Positions 8,279 to 16,538 of a DNA stretch of 64,000 bases are shown here, one piece after another. Both the position numbers and the translations under genes were made by a program. Source of the DNA: Candidatus Thorarchaeota archaeon. GTDB lineage: Archaea > Asgardarchaeota > Thorarchaeia > Thorarchaeales > Thorarchaeaceae. The notes beneath the pieces are model-generated. The model was not told where the DNA came from, did no database searches, and worked only from the letters and a program-made list of their open reading frames with translations. Each line of letters begins with the position of its first letter. Position 1 is the first letter of the stretch. The stretch is from contig CP070761.1 of NCBI GenBank assembly GCA_020348985.1, positions 2,800,021 through 2,864,020 of the forward strand, given 5' to 3'.

Positions 8279-9718
8279 TCAAAGCTTAGAATCCTGCACA
8301 AGTTGAGCCGAGGACCACGGATAACGTTCTAGGATTGAGTCCAGAAGAGCCTGAACCTTCCTAACCTCTGAGGTGCCCTGATACGCCAGCAGGAGAACCA
8401 ACCCGCCCCTCGTACGCTTGAATTTCTGGTACATTGTCTTGCTCGTACTTATCGTGTCACAGACCACCATCACATCAGCCTGCGGGATGTCTAGGTCTCG
8501 CTCTCCAACTGGAGACATTACGAGGACTTCGACATCCTCGTTCTCCCGGAACTCCCTCAGAATCTCACCCTTGTCACGAGTCTGGCCTGTGATTGTGATT
8601 GTGGATAACCCAGCCCTCGTCAGTGTTTCCTCAATTTGAGCAACCATTTCGAGATACGAGGATAGCACGACCGTCTTTCGATATTGCTTGGCGATCTCAA
8701 GGACTCGAAGTGTCTTCAAAGATATCTCGGACAGACTCTTGTGTAGATGAGCTACGTTGAAATATCGTTTCAAATAGTCAGTATGGAACATCCGAAGGAA
8801 TCTATTGGCGGGCATGGCGTAGACGTACTTCCGGATGAGCAGCAGGCCCGAATAACGGCTCTTCAGTTCATCACTTATTGGTAGTCTTTCAATCATCAAA
8901 TGTATTCGTCTAACATCTCCTTCCACTAGGTCAAGATTTCCGGATTCATCCAGTTCCTGCAAAATCTCTTGGCGTGTGTTTCGGATTAGCTCGTCCAAGA
9001 CGACAAGAATCGACCGAATCTTCACATCAGTGACAAGGTTGATTGTGAGGAACGTAGGCTCAATGTGTTCTTCTACATCGGTGCCATAGAGATCTTCCAT
9101 GGAGATTACTTCAGATTCCGGTATCTGTTCCCTCAATGTGCGAAGCTCGTTTCGTATTTCCAGCTGTTCTTCCGTAAACACCGCATGGTCGTCGCGTAGT
9201 GTTCCGCTCATACCGATAATCCACTTCCCTGCAAAGAAACCCAGAATGGTTCGCCATGGAAAGACGACCGTGGTTCTGCCTCCAGTTCTTTTGATTATAG
9301 TATCAACTTCGTTGATTAGTATCATATCGTAAGCTTCCAGAAGTGAGGGTTCTTTCTCCACCATCCTAGCCAATATCTGAGGAGTTGCTACAACAACCCT
9401 CTTCTCCCGTAATACAATGGGTCGGAGGGGAGACCTTACTCTGGATGATAGCTCTCCAAGGTCATCCTCGAGACCACCATACTCGCTCCTCAGATAGTCC
9501 ATGGTTTCTGCGAGAGATGATGACGAGTGAACAACTATGATGATTCTCGTCTCAGGAAACCGCTCAGCAACAATCTGATGAGTGATGAATCGTTTCCCCA
9601 GTCCGCAATCTAGCTCAAGCAATAGATTAGTGCCAGCCATCGAACTAATCCTGTCAAGGATGTAATTCTGGTATCCCCTTGGGGTGTACTTTGTCTGGGC
9701 ACTTGGCATTGCATTCAC
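8279..9718 (-). CDS. Hef/FANCM-like SF2 helicase homologue with degenerate ATPase motifs
   Basis: A 479-residue superfamily 2 protein most like the helicase half of archaeal Hef. Two RecA-like domains are recognisable: ATPQILARM (motif Ib), SGT (motif III), a middle helical insert (residues about 190-320), SSYLEMVAQIEETL (motif IV) and VLVMSPVGERDLDIP (motif V, close to the Hef pattern). Key residues are altered: the Walker A loop reads DCGLGKRF with Arg where Ser/Thr should follow Lys (residue 43), motif II reads NEVD instead of DEAH (136-139), and motif VI is QKFKRTRGG. ATP hydrolysis is therefore doubtful, although folding and nucleic-acid binding could persist. No XPF nuclease domain follows. 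It lies between the carrier-protein operon and the beta-helix genes. Confidence 0.75.
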   Translation of the reverse strand: MNAMPSAQTKYTPRGYQNYILDRISSMAGTNLLLELDCGLGKRFITHQIVAERFPETRIIIVVHSSSSLAETMDYLRSEYGGLEDDLGELSSRVRSPLRPIVLREKRVVVATPQILARMVEKEPSLLEAYDMILINEVDTIIKRTGGRTTVVFPWRTILGFFAGKWIIGMSGTLRDDHAVFTEEQLEIRNELRTLREQIPESEVISMEDLYGTDVEEHIEPTFLTINLVTDVKIRSILVVLDELIRNTRQEILQELDESGNLDLVEGDVRRIHLMIERLPISDELKSRYSGLLLIRKYVYAMPANRFLRMFHTDYLKRYFNVAHLHKSLSEISLKTLRVLEIAKQYRKTVVLSSYLEMVAQIEETLTRAGLSTITITGQTRDKGEILREFRENEDVEVLVMSPVGERDLDIPQADVMVVCDTISTSKTMYQKFKRTRGGLVLLLAYQGTSEVRKVQALLDSILERYPWSSAQLVQDSKL

Positions 9719-9809
9719 TTGAGATTCTTGGACTCAACCAACCGTGCACTTCATTCGGTCTTAAGAACCTAGAGTATAGGTGGTTCCATAAGGAATCTGA
9801 CAATCACTT

Positions 9810-10682
9810 CTAGTCGTCCTCATTGAGGGCGTCTACATGGTCCTCGACATTTCTGATTTGCACTGGGTCCGCCATTCCATGGAAGGTGACCTCGGAAGTC
9901 GATTCGACGTCACCCCTTCTCAATGGAGTCGCCCTTCCGCTTACCCATATAGTGCCAGCCTGAATCTTGCGATTCTTTGGAACAACCGAGTTGGCCCCAA
10001 TGACCGCGTTGTCTCCAATCTCTGCACCAGGCATGATAATCGCGTAACCCCCAACAGTGACATTGTCACCAATCTTGACCTTCTTGAGGTACAGCGAATT
10101 GCCTTCAAAGACATGAGCAGATATAATCGCGCCGTAGCCTGTATAGCAATTCCTTCCGATTTCGACTCGCTCTGGTGTGAACACGAGACTATTGCCCAGT
10201 ACTGTGTCCTTTCCAATCTTGGCCCCAAATTGAACCTGCCTTACCCTACCATCGATATACGGTGCAAAGAGCCAGATGAAGTGTCTTAATAGAGCATAGT
10301 AGGTTTCGCGGAACTCGTAGATCAACCATTCATCAGAGTCCCGAGTATAGTAGCCTTCATCGACCATGGGTATCGCCAAACGGGACAACTTGAACATTGC
10401 CACCAGGACAGTGAGAAACACAGTGTAGCAGACCAAGCCGATAGGTACGACTAGAATGAGGAACCAGAACTTCTCGTACACAAACTGCGGAAAAGCACCT
10501 GCAAATTGGATTTCGACGAAGGCCTGAATGTCTTGGAATGGCCATCCGAAACCATTAATCACGGGGTCGAGATTCTGAAGAGCATAGAAGAACATGAAGA
10601 CCGGAATGATTGATGCTATCGCCATACTGATTAGAATCGATAGGGCCATGTAGATTCCGTATACTCTGGTCTTGACTTTCAG
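9810..10682 (-). CDS. Membrane protein with left-handed beta-helix acyltransferase domain, copy 1
   Basis: Two transmembrane helices at the N-terminus, a short cytosolic helical stretch (YEFRETYYALLRHFIWLFAPYI) and a C-terminal hexapeptide-repeat domain (FGAKIGKDTVLGN, ERVEIGRNCYTGYGAII, KIGDNVTVGGYAIIMPGAEIGDNAVIGANSVV). The layout resembles the membrane-bound terminal domain of poly-lysine-synthetase-like enzymes, where such domains process carrier-bound acyl groups. A close paralogue lies just upstream. The first ATG (10649) is probably internal: the sequence conserved with the paralogue extends upstream, and a CTG at 10682 has AGGAGG 7 bases before it. I give that CTG as the likely start, with moderate confidence. 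No ATG, GTG or TTG exists between the preceding in-frame stop and 10649. Confidence 0.75.
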   Translation of the reverse strand: MKVKTRVYGIYMALSILISMAIASIIPVFMFFYALQNLDPVINGFGWPFQDIQAFVEIQFAGAFPQFVYEKFWFLILVVPIGLVCYTVFLTVLVAMFKLSRLAIPMVDEGYYTRDSDEWLIYEFRETYYALLRHFIWLFAPYIDGRVRQVQFGAKIGKDTVLGNSLVFTPERVEIGRNCYTGYGAIISAHVFEGNSLYLKKVKIGDNVTVGGYAIIMPGAEIGDNAVIGANSVVPKNRKIQAGTIWVSGRATPLRRGDVESTSEVTFHGMADPVQIRNVEDHVDALNEDD

Positions 10683-10782
10683 TTTCCGGCCTCCTATGCC
10701 AATGATTTTCCGTCACCGGAATCAGTCGGAATAAGAACCTTCCCGTGCAGTGCTTCCGACGTTTTCTGAAGAATTCTTTGCT

Positions 10783-11637
10783 TTACGCTTCAGATGGTTC
10801 GGACGGACCATCTTCATCTTCAACTGATTTGGCCGGATTGGTAATCGCCTGAATGCTAACCGGGTCCATGTCTTTCCGGGGTATCGCGTTCCCGTTGATC
10901 CAAATGGAGTTGGGAGGAATAATGCGGTCCTTGCCAACCACTGTGTTGGCGGCAACAATTGAGTTGTCGCCTATTTCAGTCCCCGCGAAAACCATAGCGT
11001 GACCTCCCACGGTCACATTGTTGCCAATCTTCACGGTCTTGATATACAACCTGTCTCCATCATACATGTGCGGACATAGAAGTGAGCCATACCCAACGAT
11101 GCAATTCTTACCGATTTCCAACCTGTCAGGAGTCAAGACGTGCCCTCCGCCAATGATCGTTCCTCTTCCAATCTTGGCTCCGAAGTAGATGTGTAGAAGT
11201 CGTGCATTCAGGAAGGCCGAAAAGAACCAGGTGAAGTGTGAGAAGATGGTATAGTACGATTGGTACATCTCGTAGAAGAGCCATTCACCATTTGCTTTGT
11301 AATAGACTCCTTCGTCAAGATGGGGAATCGCCCGCCTGGAAAGGACAAACATGGCGCACAACACTGCAAGAAACATTCCATAGCAGAACAGACCGAGGGG
11401 TACAATCAAGACAAAGAACCAGAACCTCTCAAGTGCAATCGCAGGAAGAACGCCTGCGAAAGCACCAGCAAAGAAACTCTGGATATTTGCGAATGGCCAA
11501 CCGAAGCCTGTTAGAACTGAGTCTAGATTCTCAAATGCTGCCAGGAATACGAAAACCGCTGGCATCGCTGCGATGAAGATACTGAGGAGCATTGACAATG
11601 CCATGTAAAGGGCATATGCAATGTACTTAGGCTTCAG
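10783..11637 (-). CDS. Membrane protein with left-handed beta-helix acyltransferase domain, copy 2
   Basis: Paralogue of the gene at 9810-10682, aligned along its whole length: two N-terminal transmembrane helices, the segment YEMYQSYYTIFSHFTWFFSAF, then hexapeptide repeats (FGAKIGRGTIIGGG, DRLEIGKNCIVGYGS, KIGNNVTVGGHAMVFAGTEIGDNSIVAANTVV) and a charged tail. The first ATG is at 11604, but homology with copy 1 continues upstream (K-L-K-x-K before the shared ALSxL segment), and a CTG exactly 11 codons upstream (11637) matches the CTG position in copy 1, with GAGGAG about 9 bases before it. Function is presumed transfer of acyl groups at the membrane, possibly from the nearby ACP; that link is inference. 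Confidence 0.75.
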   Translation of the reverse strand: MKPKYIAYALYMALSMLLSIFIAAMPAVFVFLAAFENLDSVLTGFGWPFANIQSFFAGAFAGVLPAIALERFWFFVLIVPLGLFCYGMFLAVLCAMFVLSRRAIPHLDEGVYYKANGEWLFYEMYQSYYTIFSHFTWFFSAFLNARLLHIYFGAKIGRGTIIGGGHVLTPDRLEIGKNCIVGYGSLLCPHMYDGDRLYIKTVKIGNNVTVGGHAMVFAGTEIGDNSIVAANTVVGKDRIIPPNSIWINGNAIPRKDMDPVSIQAITNPAKSVEDEDGPSEPSEA

Positions 11638-11795
11638 CTTCAGACGCTCCTCTAGGGCTCTTAATCGTGGTCAATCGCCAGACTCCATTTTTCAAGGTTT
11701 CCGGTACGGGCGGATACGATTTTGTCCTCGCAGAAACAGATATAGAGCCCACCAAATCGAGTCCGTAAGCCGCACTTACCCCTTTGGTGAAAGAT

Positions 11796-13031
11796 ATGAC
11801 CTACGATCTCGCGATTGCCGGAACTGGCCCAGCAGGTTTGATGACCGCTGACCGAGCTTCAGAGAAGGGACTAAGGACAATCGTTCTCGAGAAACGGAAC
11901 CACGTTACTGATTCCCTAATGGGCGAGCTAGTTACCGACAACGCTCTAAGACTGCTTCGCGTCAAACCTGATTCTGAATTTATCGGCAACAAGTATAGTG
12001 AGATCGTGGGAGAGAGCCTAGACACTGGCGCAAACGTAGTAGTCGGTAAGGAGTTGCTAGGTAATGCATACCTTTTCGATGAAGACAAGTGTCAGGAGCT
12101 CATGAGAGACCGTGCCGAGGCAAATGGAGCAGAGTTCAAGTATGGAGCACGTGTCAGGTCGGTGATCAAAGAGAATGGCTCAGTTGTAGGGATGAAGTAC
12201 AAAACCGACGATGAAGTTAGGGCCAAGCTCACTGTCGGTGCTGACGGTGCGTTTAGCAGGGTCTCAGAGACCGCAGGTTTTAGGTCATTTGTCAAGAAAT
12301 GGCTGCTGAGTTATGGATATCGATGGAAGCTGGAAAACTGCAAGGGCGTTGATCCTAACGTGGCTTACTTTTACGTTGGCAAAGATGTCGGATTGGGCTA
12401 CCTATGGTTGTACCCGAGGAGTGAGTCCGAGGTCAATCTTGGAATAGGCCGTGTTCCATCTTCAAAGACAAATTGGGATGCGCTTCCGCCCATGCAGGAA
12501 GTCTTGAGGAAATACAAGAACAGCCATTCTGAGACAAAGGATGCGACGATTGCTTCGGTAAATGGTGGCGTCGTACCTTGCGCGGGAATAATCCCCCGTT
12601 TTACTGATGCTGGCGTGGCTCTTTGCGGAAACAGTGCAGGCCAGGTCTCGTCGATCGTCGGCGGTGGCGTGACAACTTGCTTTCACGCAGGCACTCTTCT
12701 GGCCAAGCATGCCGCCAGAGCTATCGAAGAAGATGATGTTTCAAAGAAGAGCATTGAGAAGTATGAGAAGGAGTACAGAAAGACCAAGCTCGCCTACAAC
12801 ATAACCCAGACAGGCAAGGGGATGTGGGCAGTGTCCAAGTTTGCAATGTTCAACGATCCAATTGATGCAGCCGAGGTAGTGCTAGAGTCACTTGATGCAA
12901 GGACACTGAATGCTGCGATTCAGGGAAACATGAAAGTGAGTGACATCATGACTCTGCTGACCGACTTCTTGCCCATGGTGATGACAATAGGAAAGGGTTA
13001 CCTTCGGAGCATAGCAGTGAGTGGGCTCTGA
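11796..13031 (+). CDS. Geranylgeranyl-reductase-family FAD oxidoreductase
   Basis: A 411-residue flavoprotein. The FAD-binding motif GTGPAGLMTADRASEKG is at the N-terminus (GxGxxG), followed by VGADGAFSRVSE (the second flavin motif) and the late motif GVALCGNSAGQVSSIVGGGVTT, which is typical of geranylgeranyl reductases. These enzymes saturate the isoprenoid chains of archaeal lipids or cofactors such as menaquinone. Start at ATG 11796 is supported by GGTGA 5 bases upstream; TTG 11784 and GTG 11787 are weaker. It diverges from the beta-helix membrane genes, which together suggest a lipid or cell-envelope setting. Confidence 0.85.
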   Translation: MTYDLAIAGTGPAGLMTADRASEKGLRTIVLEKRNHVTDSLMGELVTDNALRLLRVKPDSEFIGNKYSEIVGESLDTGANVVVGKELLGNAYLFDEDKCQELMRDRAEANGAEFKYGARVRSVIKENGSVVGMKYKTDDEVRAKLTVGADGAFSRVSETAGFRSFVKKWLLSYGYRWKLENCKGVDPNVAYFYVGKDVGLGYLWLYPRSESEVNLGIGRVPSSKTNWDALPPMQEVLRKYKNSHSETKDATIASVNGGVVPCAGIIPRFTDAGVALCGNSAGQVSSIVGGGVTTCFHAGTLLAKHAARAIEEDDVSKKSIEKYEKEYRKTKLAYNITQTGKGMWAVSKFAMFNDPIDAAEVVLESLDARTLNAAIQGNMKVSDIMTLLTDFLPMVMTIGKGYLRSIAVSGL

Positions 13032-13537
13032 ATAGAGAGAATAAGGGGTAACACAGCGGCCCACTCGATTCCCAACTCTCTTGTTCGAACAGTGGTGTAC
13101 ATTGTTCGTGCCCTCATGCTGGAAGAAGACTCGCCCAGCGCGAATGGGCCCATGTGTTACAACGACATCATCGTTGATGTCACTAATAAATCTGTTACCT
13201 GCGTTAACATTTATCGAGTTATTGTTTTGTGAATTTTCAATTCTGATTTCAAAATAGATGCAATTCAGAAAAGGAGAGAGTAGGTGAGGGGGGCCGTCAC
13301 ACGCCAGCTAATGCGGGGACCACCCCCTCGCCACCTGTTTTCGCCTAAGCAGAATGCCTGCCCATGCCCAGCACGAGGCTGAGTCAGCACTTCTGTGCGA
13401 GAAGCACTTGATACCCGCTCTAATGCAGGAGTGTGTTCAGCACGACAGATATAAGAGTATTGTCGGGCGTTAACAGCACTTAAGTTACTAAATAGCGACA
13501 ACTAGAGCTCCATTTGGGTTAATTCGGAGTGGATGGC
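13032..13537 (+). other. Intergenic region with strong hairpin; possible structured RNA
   Basis: About 500 bases with no convincing gene. An AT-rich stretch (13190-13265) precedes a GC-rich block (13281-13440). In the block, AGGT-GAGGGGG at 13282-13292 pairs with CCCCCTC-gcc-ACCT at 13323-13336, an 11-base-pair stem with a 3-base bulge. A perfect 7-base-pair hairpin (GACATCA-TCGT-TGATGTC) lies at 13164-13181. A 38-codon ATG frame at about 13116 is not convincing. The region does not match tRNA, RNase P RNA or SRP RNA signatures known to me. It may encode a small RNA or be the leader of the regulator genes that follow. Confidence 0.35.
13448..13457 (+). promoter_or_regulatory. TATA box for the three-regulator cluster
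   Basis: GATATAAGAG lies about 85 bases before the ATG at 13538, which would give a leader of roughly 60 bases containing the GGAG ribosome binding site at 13526-13529. Confidence 0.45.
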
Positions 13538-14620
13538 ATGGCTAGAGCAAAATCGGTCAACAAGCAGAGAGTATACGGCGCCTTGGCAAAGCTAGGGTTG
13601 AAGATGGAAGATGAACAGGAGTCAAGATCAATCAGTCTTCTTCGGACAATACTAAGACTCCAGCAAAATGCAAGAAAGCCACTGATGTTCTCGGAAATCT
13701 ATGGAGACTTCACAAGAGAGGGAGCTGGGGAAGGTCTCACAAAGGCATGGGTGCACCGCGTACTGAAGAAGCTTGTAGACGCCGGATTCGTTAGAGTCGA
13801 GAGCCCCACTGCTCACAGAAAGAGATACACCTCTGATGTCAATTCTATTATGAACGCTCTGGAGAAGCTTCGAAGTGAGAGAATTGAAGGGATTTCGAAT
13901 CTCATGAAGGATCTTGAAGACGACTTGAGTGAAGTTGAGAAGATCGACCCAGGCGCTCTTGCTCAAGAACTTTTCCGGCAGGTCGCTGGAAGAGAACAAC
14001 CAATTGGCTCTAGGTCCATCAAGGGCCTAGATGAATGGCACCGCGTGACGGATAGCACAATATTCCAGAAAGCGGAACCAGGAGACATCATACGGACTTC
14101 TGTCATGAACATCGGCCCGTTCCTCCAAGGTGTGGAGAAAAGAATAGGAAGAGTCATTGCGGCGGGATCTCGAGGAGTGGATATTCGCTACATGATTCCA
14201 CCGGCAATCTTCCGCCAGGACGATGAGATTAGAGAGAGGGTCCAACGTGAGTGGCTGGTGAACGCTCTAGGGCAATTTGCGGAGTTGGTGAACAAGGGAA
14301 TGAGATTCGACGCCAGATTGAATGTAGGGATGGGCAGGTCTTTTGCATTTATCAGCCTGAATGATGAGTGTATAGCGTTGATGATCTCGGAGAACCCGAT
14401 AATGGGAGCATGGATGACAAGAGACTTCAACCCCCATTTGATTGACAATGCATTAGCGGCATTTGACGAGACTTGGGAGAAATCGAGGTCTATTATTGGG
14501 TTGACACCATCTGACCTTGCGAAAATAGGTGCAAGTTCTGAAAGTTATCTTCATTCAATGATAGAGAAAGGTCAAGAGAGGGCAAAGAAGCGGCAAGGGG
14601 AAGACGAGGGTGAGAAGTAG
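13538..14620 (+). CDS. TrmB-like winged-helix regulator, paralogue 1
   Basis: A 360-residue protein. Residues about 15-110 form a winged helix (LLRTILRLQQ, FSEIYGDFTR, VHRVLKKLVDAGFVRVE), a coiled linker follows, and a C-terminal sensor-like domain begins at EWHRVTDSTIFQKAEPGDIIRTSVMNI and ends with CIALMISENP and a run matching NPHLIDNALAAFDETWE. The layout is like TrmB or GbsR-type archaeal regulators. Start at ATG 13538 is preferred over GTG 13529 because GGAG lies 8 bases upstream. The next two genes are paralogues with the same order of domains, so this is a tandem family. Confidence 0.75.
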   Translation: MARAKSVNKQRVYGALAKLGLKMEDEQESRSISLLRTILRLQQNARKPLMFSEIYGDFTREGAGEGLTKAWVHRVLKKLVDAGFVRVESPTAHRKRYTSDVNSIMNALEKLRSERIEGISNLMKDLEDDLSEVEKIDPGALAQELFRQVAGREQPIGSRSIKGLDEWHRVTDSTIFQKAEPGDIIRTSVMNIGPFLQGVEKRIGRVIAAGSRGVDIRYMIPPAIFRQDDEIRERVQREWLVNALGQFAELVNKGMRFDARLNVGMGRSFAFISLNDECIALMISENPIMGAWMTRDFNPHLIDNALAAFDETWEKSRSIIGLTPSDLAKIGASSESYLHSMIEKGQERAKKRQGEDEGEK

Positions 14621-14622
14621 AT

Positions 14623-15561
14623 TTGAACAAGGAGGACTTCTCAAGAGCACTTGAGCTAGTAGGCATAAATCTACATGATGGACGTTCTCGCATTCTCCGA
14701 GCAATGCTCAGAGCTCAGCCGTCTCTGGGAACTCAAATCAGTTTCAAAGAGATGTATCAACAGCTCGGAAGGGAAGAAGGGGGAAGAGGGATGGCGAGAC
14801 CCTTGGTGTATCGCTATCTCAAATCACTTGAAAAGGATGGACTAGTCGCCGTTGATAGAAGCGCGTATCGGCACACTTACTCTGTAGGTCTTGAAACTCT
14901 CACAAGTGCAATCGAGAACCTTCGCCTGCGCGCTTTGGAGAAATTAAGATTAGAGTTTGAAGCTGAGACGCAGAGACAAGAGGCAGTCGTTATGCCCTCA
15001 GCGGCCAGCATCGCTGCGGAGTTTATGATCTTCTTGGTCGGAAAACCAGAGAAACCTATACCAAAAACGGTGACTGGTCTTGAAGACATCCAGAGACTAA
15101 TCGATACCGAGATTTACGCGACTGCCAAGGAAGGCGATGTTATTCGTGCAACCATGGACTGGATAACACACGACAGAGACGTGGAGAAAGCCAGATACCA
15201 AGAAGCCCAAAGGCTGTTGGACATGGGTGTAGAGTACAGGACACTCATTAGACGACCATGGGCCCTTGATACGTCAATTGGCAAAATGCGTCGAAGATTC
15301 TATCAGGAGGCAAAGGACAGATACAAAGTCACCTATAGGTTCATGGACAAGAGAGAATGGGCCTACCAGCTTGTCGGAAAGAACCGTGATGGCATTGTAT
15401 TGGTGGTTTCAGAAGATCCTATTACAGCCATCTGGATACCGAGAAGCACAAACCCGATGATTGTTGATGATGCTTTGGACAGCTTTGACCAGGAGTTTGA
15501 GGAGGCACAAGATATGTTGGATGGGAGTCTTGGAGAGGGAGAAACCGAGTATGGAGATTGA
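14623..15561 (+). CDS. TrmB-like winged-helix regulator, paralogue 2
   Basis: A 312-residue protein starting at TTG 14623, two bases after the stop of paralogue 1. The N-terminal winged helix (ISFKEMYQQL, RPLVYRYLKSLEKDGLVAV) is followed by a coiled linker (RALEKLRLEFEAETQRQEA), a central domain with AKEGDVIRATMDWI, and the family C-terminus DGIVLVVSEDPITAIWIPR plus a NPMIVDDALDSFDQEFEEA run. It is shorter than paralogue 1, mostly in the linker and last helix. The ligand is unknown. Confidence 0.75.
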   Translation: MNKEDFSRALELVGINLHDGRSRILRAMLRAQPSLGTQISFKEMYQQLGREEGGRGMARPLVYRYLKSLEKDGLVAVDRSAYRHTYSVGLETLTSAIENLRLRALEKLRLEFEAETQRQEAVVMPSAASIAAEFMIFLVGKPEKPIPKTVTGLEDIQRLIDTEIYATAKEGDVIRATMDWITHDRDVEKARYQEAQRLLDMGVEYRTLIRRPWALDTSIGKMRRRFYQEAKDRYKVTYRFMDKREWAYQLVGKNRDGIVLVVSEDPITAIWIPRSTNPMIVDDALDSFDQEFEEAQDMLDGSLGEGETEYGD

Positions 15562-16516
15562 TAGAGAAGAATTGTGGCGTCATTTTGTCCCTGGATTGAG
15601 AACAAGAGAAACACAGGTCCTCCAGGCCATTCTTGAGATTCATCAAAAGCATGCAAGAGCAGCCACCTTTGAGGAGATTCGGGACGCCCTGACGGTTCTA
15701 CTGGGCCGGAAACCAAGCAGAGTATGGGTGTATAAATGCATCAATGGAATCAGAGATGCCGGATTCCTTGAAGTGATACCTCATCCCACATCGAATCGCT
15801 ATCTGGCGAACGAAGAGATCATCTCACGAGCAATTCGACAGAAGAGGGAAGCAGTGGTCTCAGATTTCGAGGCGAGGAAGGCTGAGCTGCAGGAACAAAT
15901 AGGATTCTTAGAGAATCTTGACTCGTACGCTCTCGCCGTCAGAACACTTAGAGCATTGACTGAAGGACGGGGAGACACTTCGGCCAAGATTGTTGAGGGT
16001 ATCAATAATGTGAGGCAGACCATTATTGATGAGATACTCGAAGTTGCCAAGCCAGGTGATGTGGTCAGAATACACCAAGACATCGAGCCACTGTCAACAC
16101 TCAGAGGCCCAATGGGACCTGTTGAGATGAAACTTATTGAGATTGCCACAGAGGGAGTAGACGTTAGAGGGTTCATGACGGGAGGGCAACTCAAGGAGAA
16201 TGAATTCGGAGCACTAGCCAGCTTCTTCAGTAAGGCTGCGAGCAACTTGATAGAAGCTGCTGTAGGTGGGAATCTTCACTTTAGAATGAAACCGGACCTC
16301 AGTGCGACTTACAGGATTGTGGCACTTAACAGGGAAAGAATGATTCTAATCATGTCCGAGGGGGCACATCCCGATACGGTCATCTTCATGACTCGAGAGT
16401 CAAACCCAAGACTAATAGATGATGCAGTGAATGTGTTCGACTCATTATGGGGAGAGAGTATAGACCTTCTAGCAAGACTTGGTGATATGGTAGCCGACCT
16501 GAAAACGTCTCATTAG
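15551..16516 (+). CDS. TrmB-like winged-helix regulator, paralogue 3
   Basis: A 321-residue protein starting at ATG 15551, overlapping the end of paralogue 2 by 11 bases; a longer reading from 15461 would overlap by 100 and is rejected. Winged helix at residues about 15-80 (ATFEEIRDALTVLL, RVWVYKCINGIRDAGFLEV), linker, then EVAKPGDVVRIHQDIEPL and the conserved end RMILIMSEG... followed by SNPRLIDDAVNVFDSLWGES. The three tandem copies share the sensor half more than the linker. They may read different ligands, but no target operator is identified. Confidence 0.75.
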   Translation: MEIDREELWRHFVPGLRTRETQVLQAILEIHQKHARAATFEEIRDALTVLLGRKPSRVWVYKCINGIRDAGFLEVIPHPTSNRYLANEEIISRAIRQKREAVVSDFEARKAELQEQIGFLENLDSYALAVRTLRALTEGRGDTSAKIVEGINNVRQTIIDEILEVAKPGDVVRIHQDIEPLSTLRGPMGPVEMKLIEIATEGVDVRGFMTGGQLKENEFGALASFFSKAASNLIEAAVGGNLHFRMKPDLSATYRIVALNRERMILIMSEGAHPDTVIFMTRESNPRLIDDAVNVFDSLWGESIDLLARLGDMVADLKTSH

Positions 16517-16538
16517 CTCAAAATATCAACTGAAGCGA

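Noticed and set aside
13081..13096. GTTCGAA resembling a tRNA T-loop
   Set aside because: The flanking bases do not form the 5-base T-stem, and no acceptor or anticodon arms were found.
13265..13501. 78-codon frame on the - strand in the hairpin region
   Set aside because: Composition is low-complexity and Arg/Ser-rich, there is no ribosome site, and it crosses the GC-rich hairpin.
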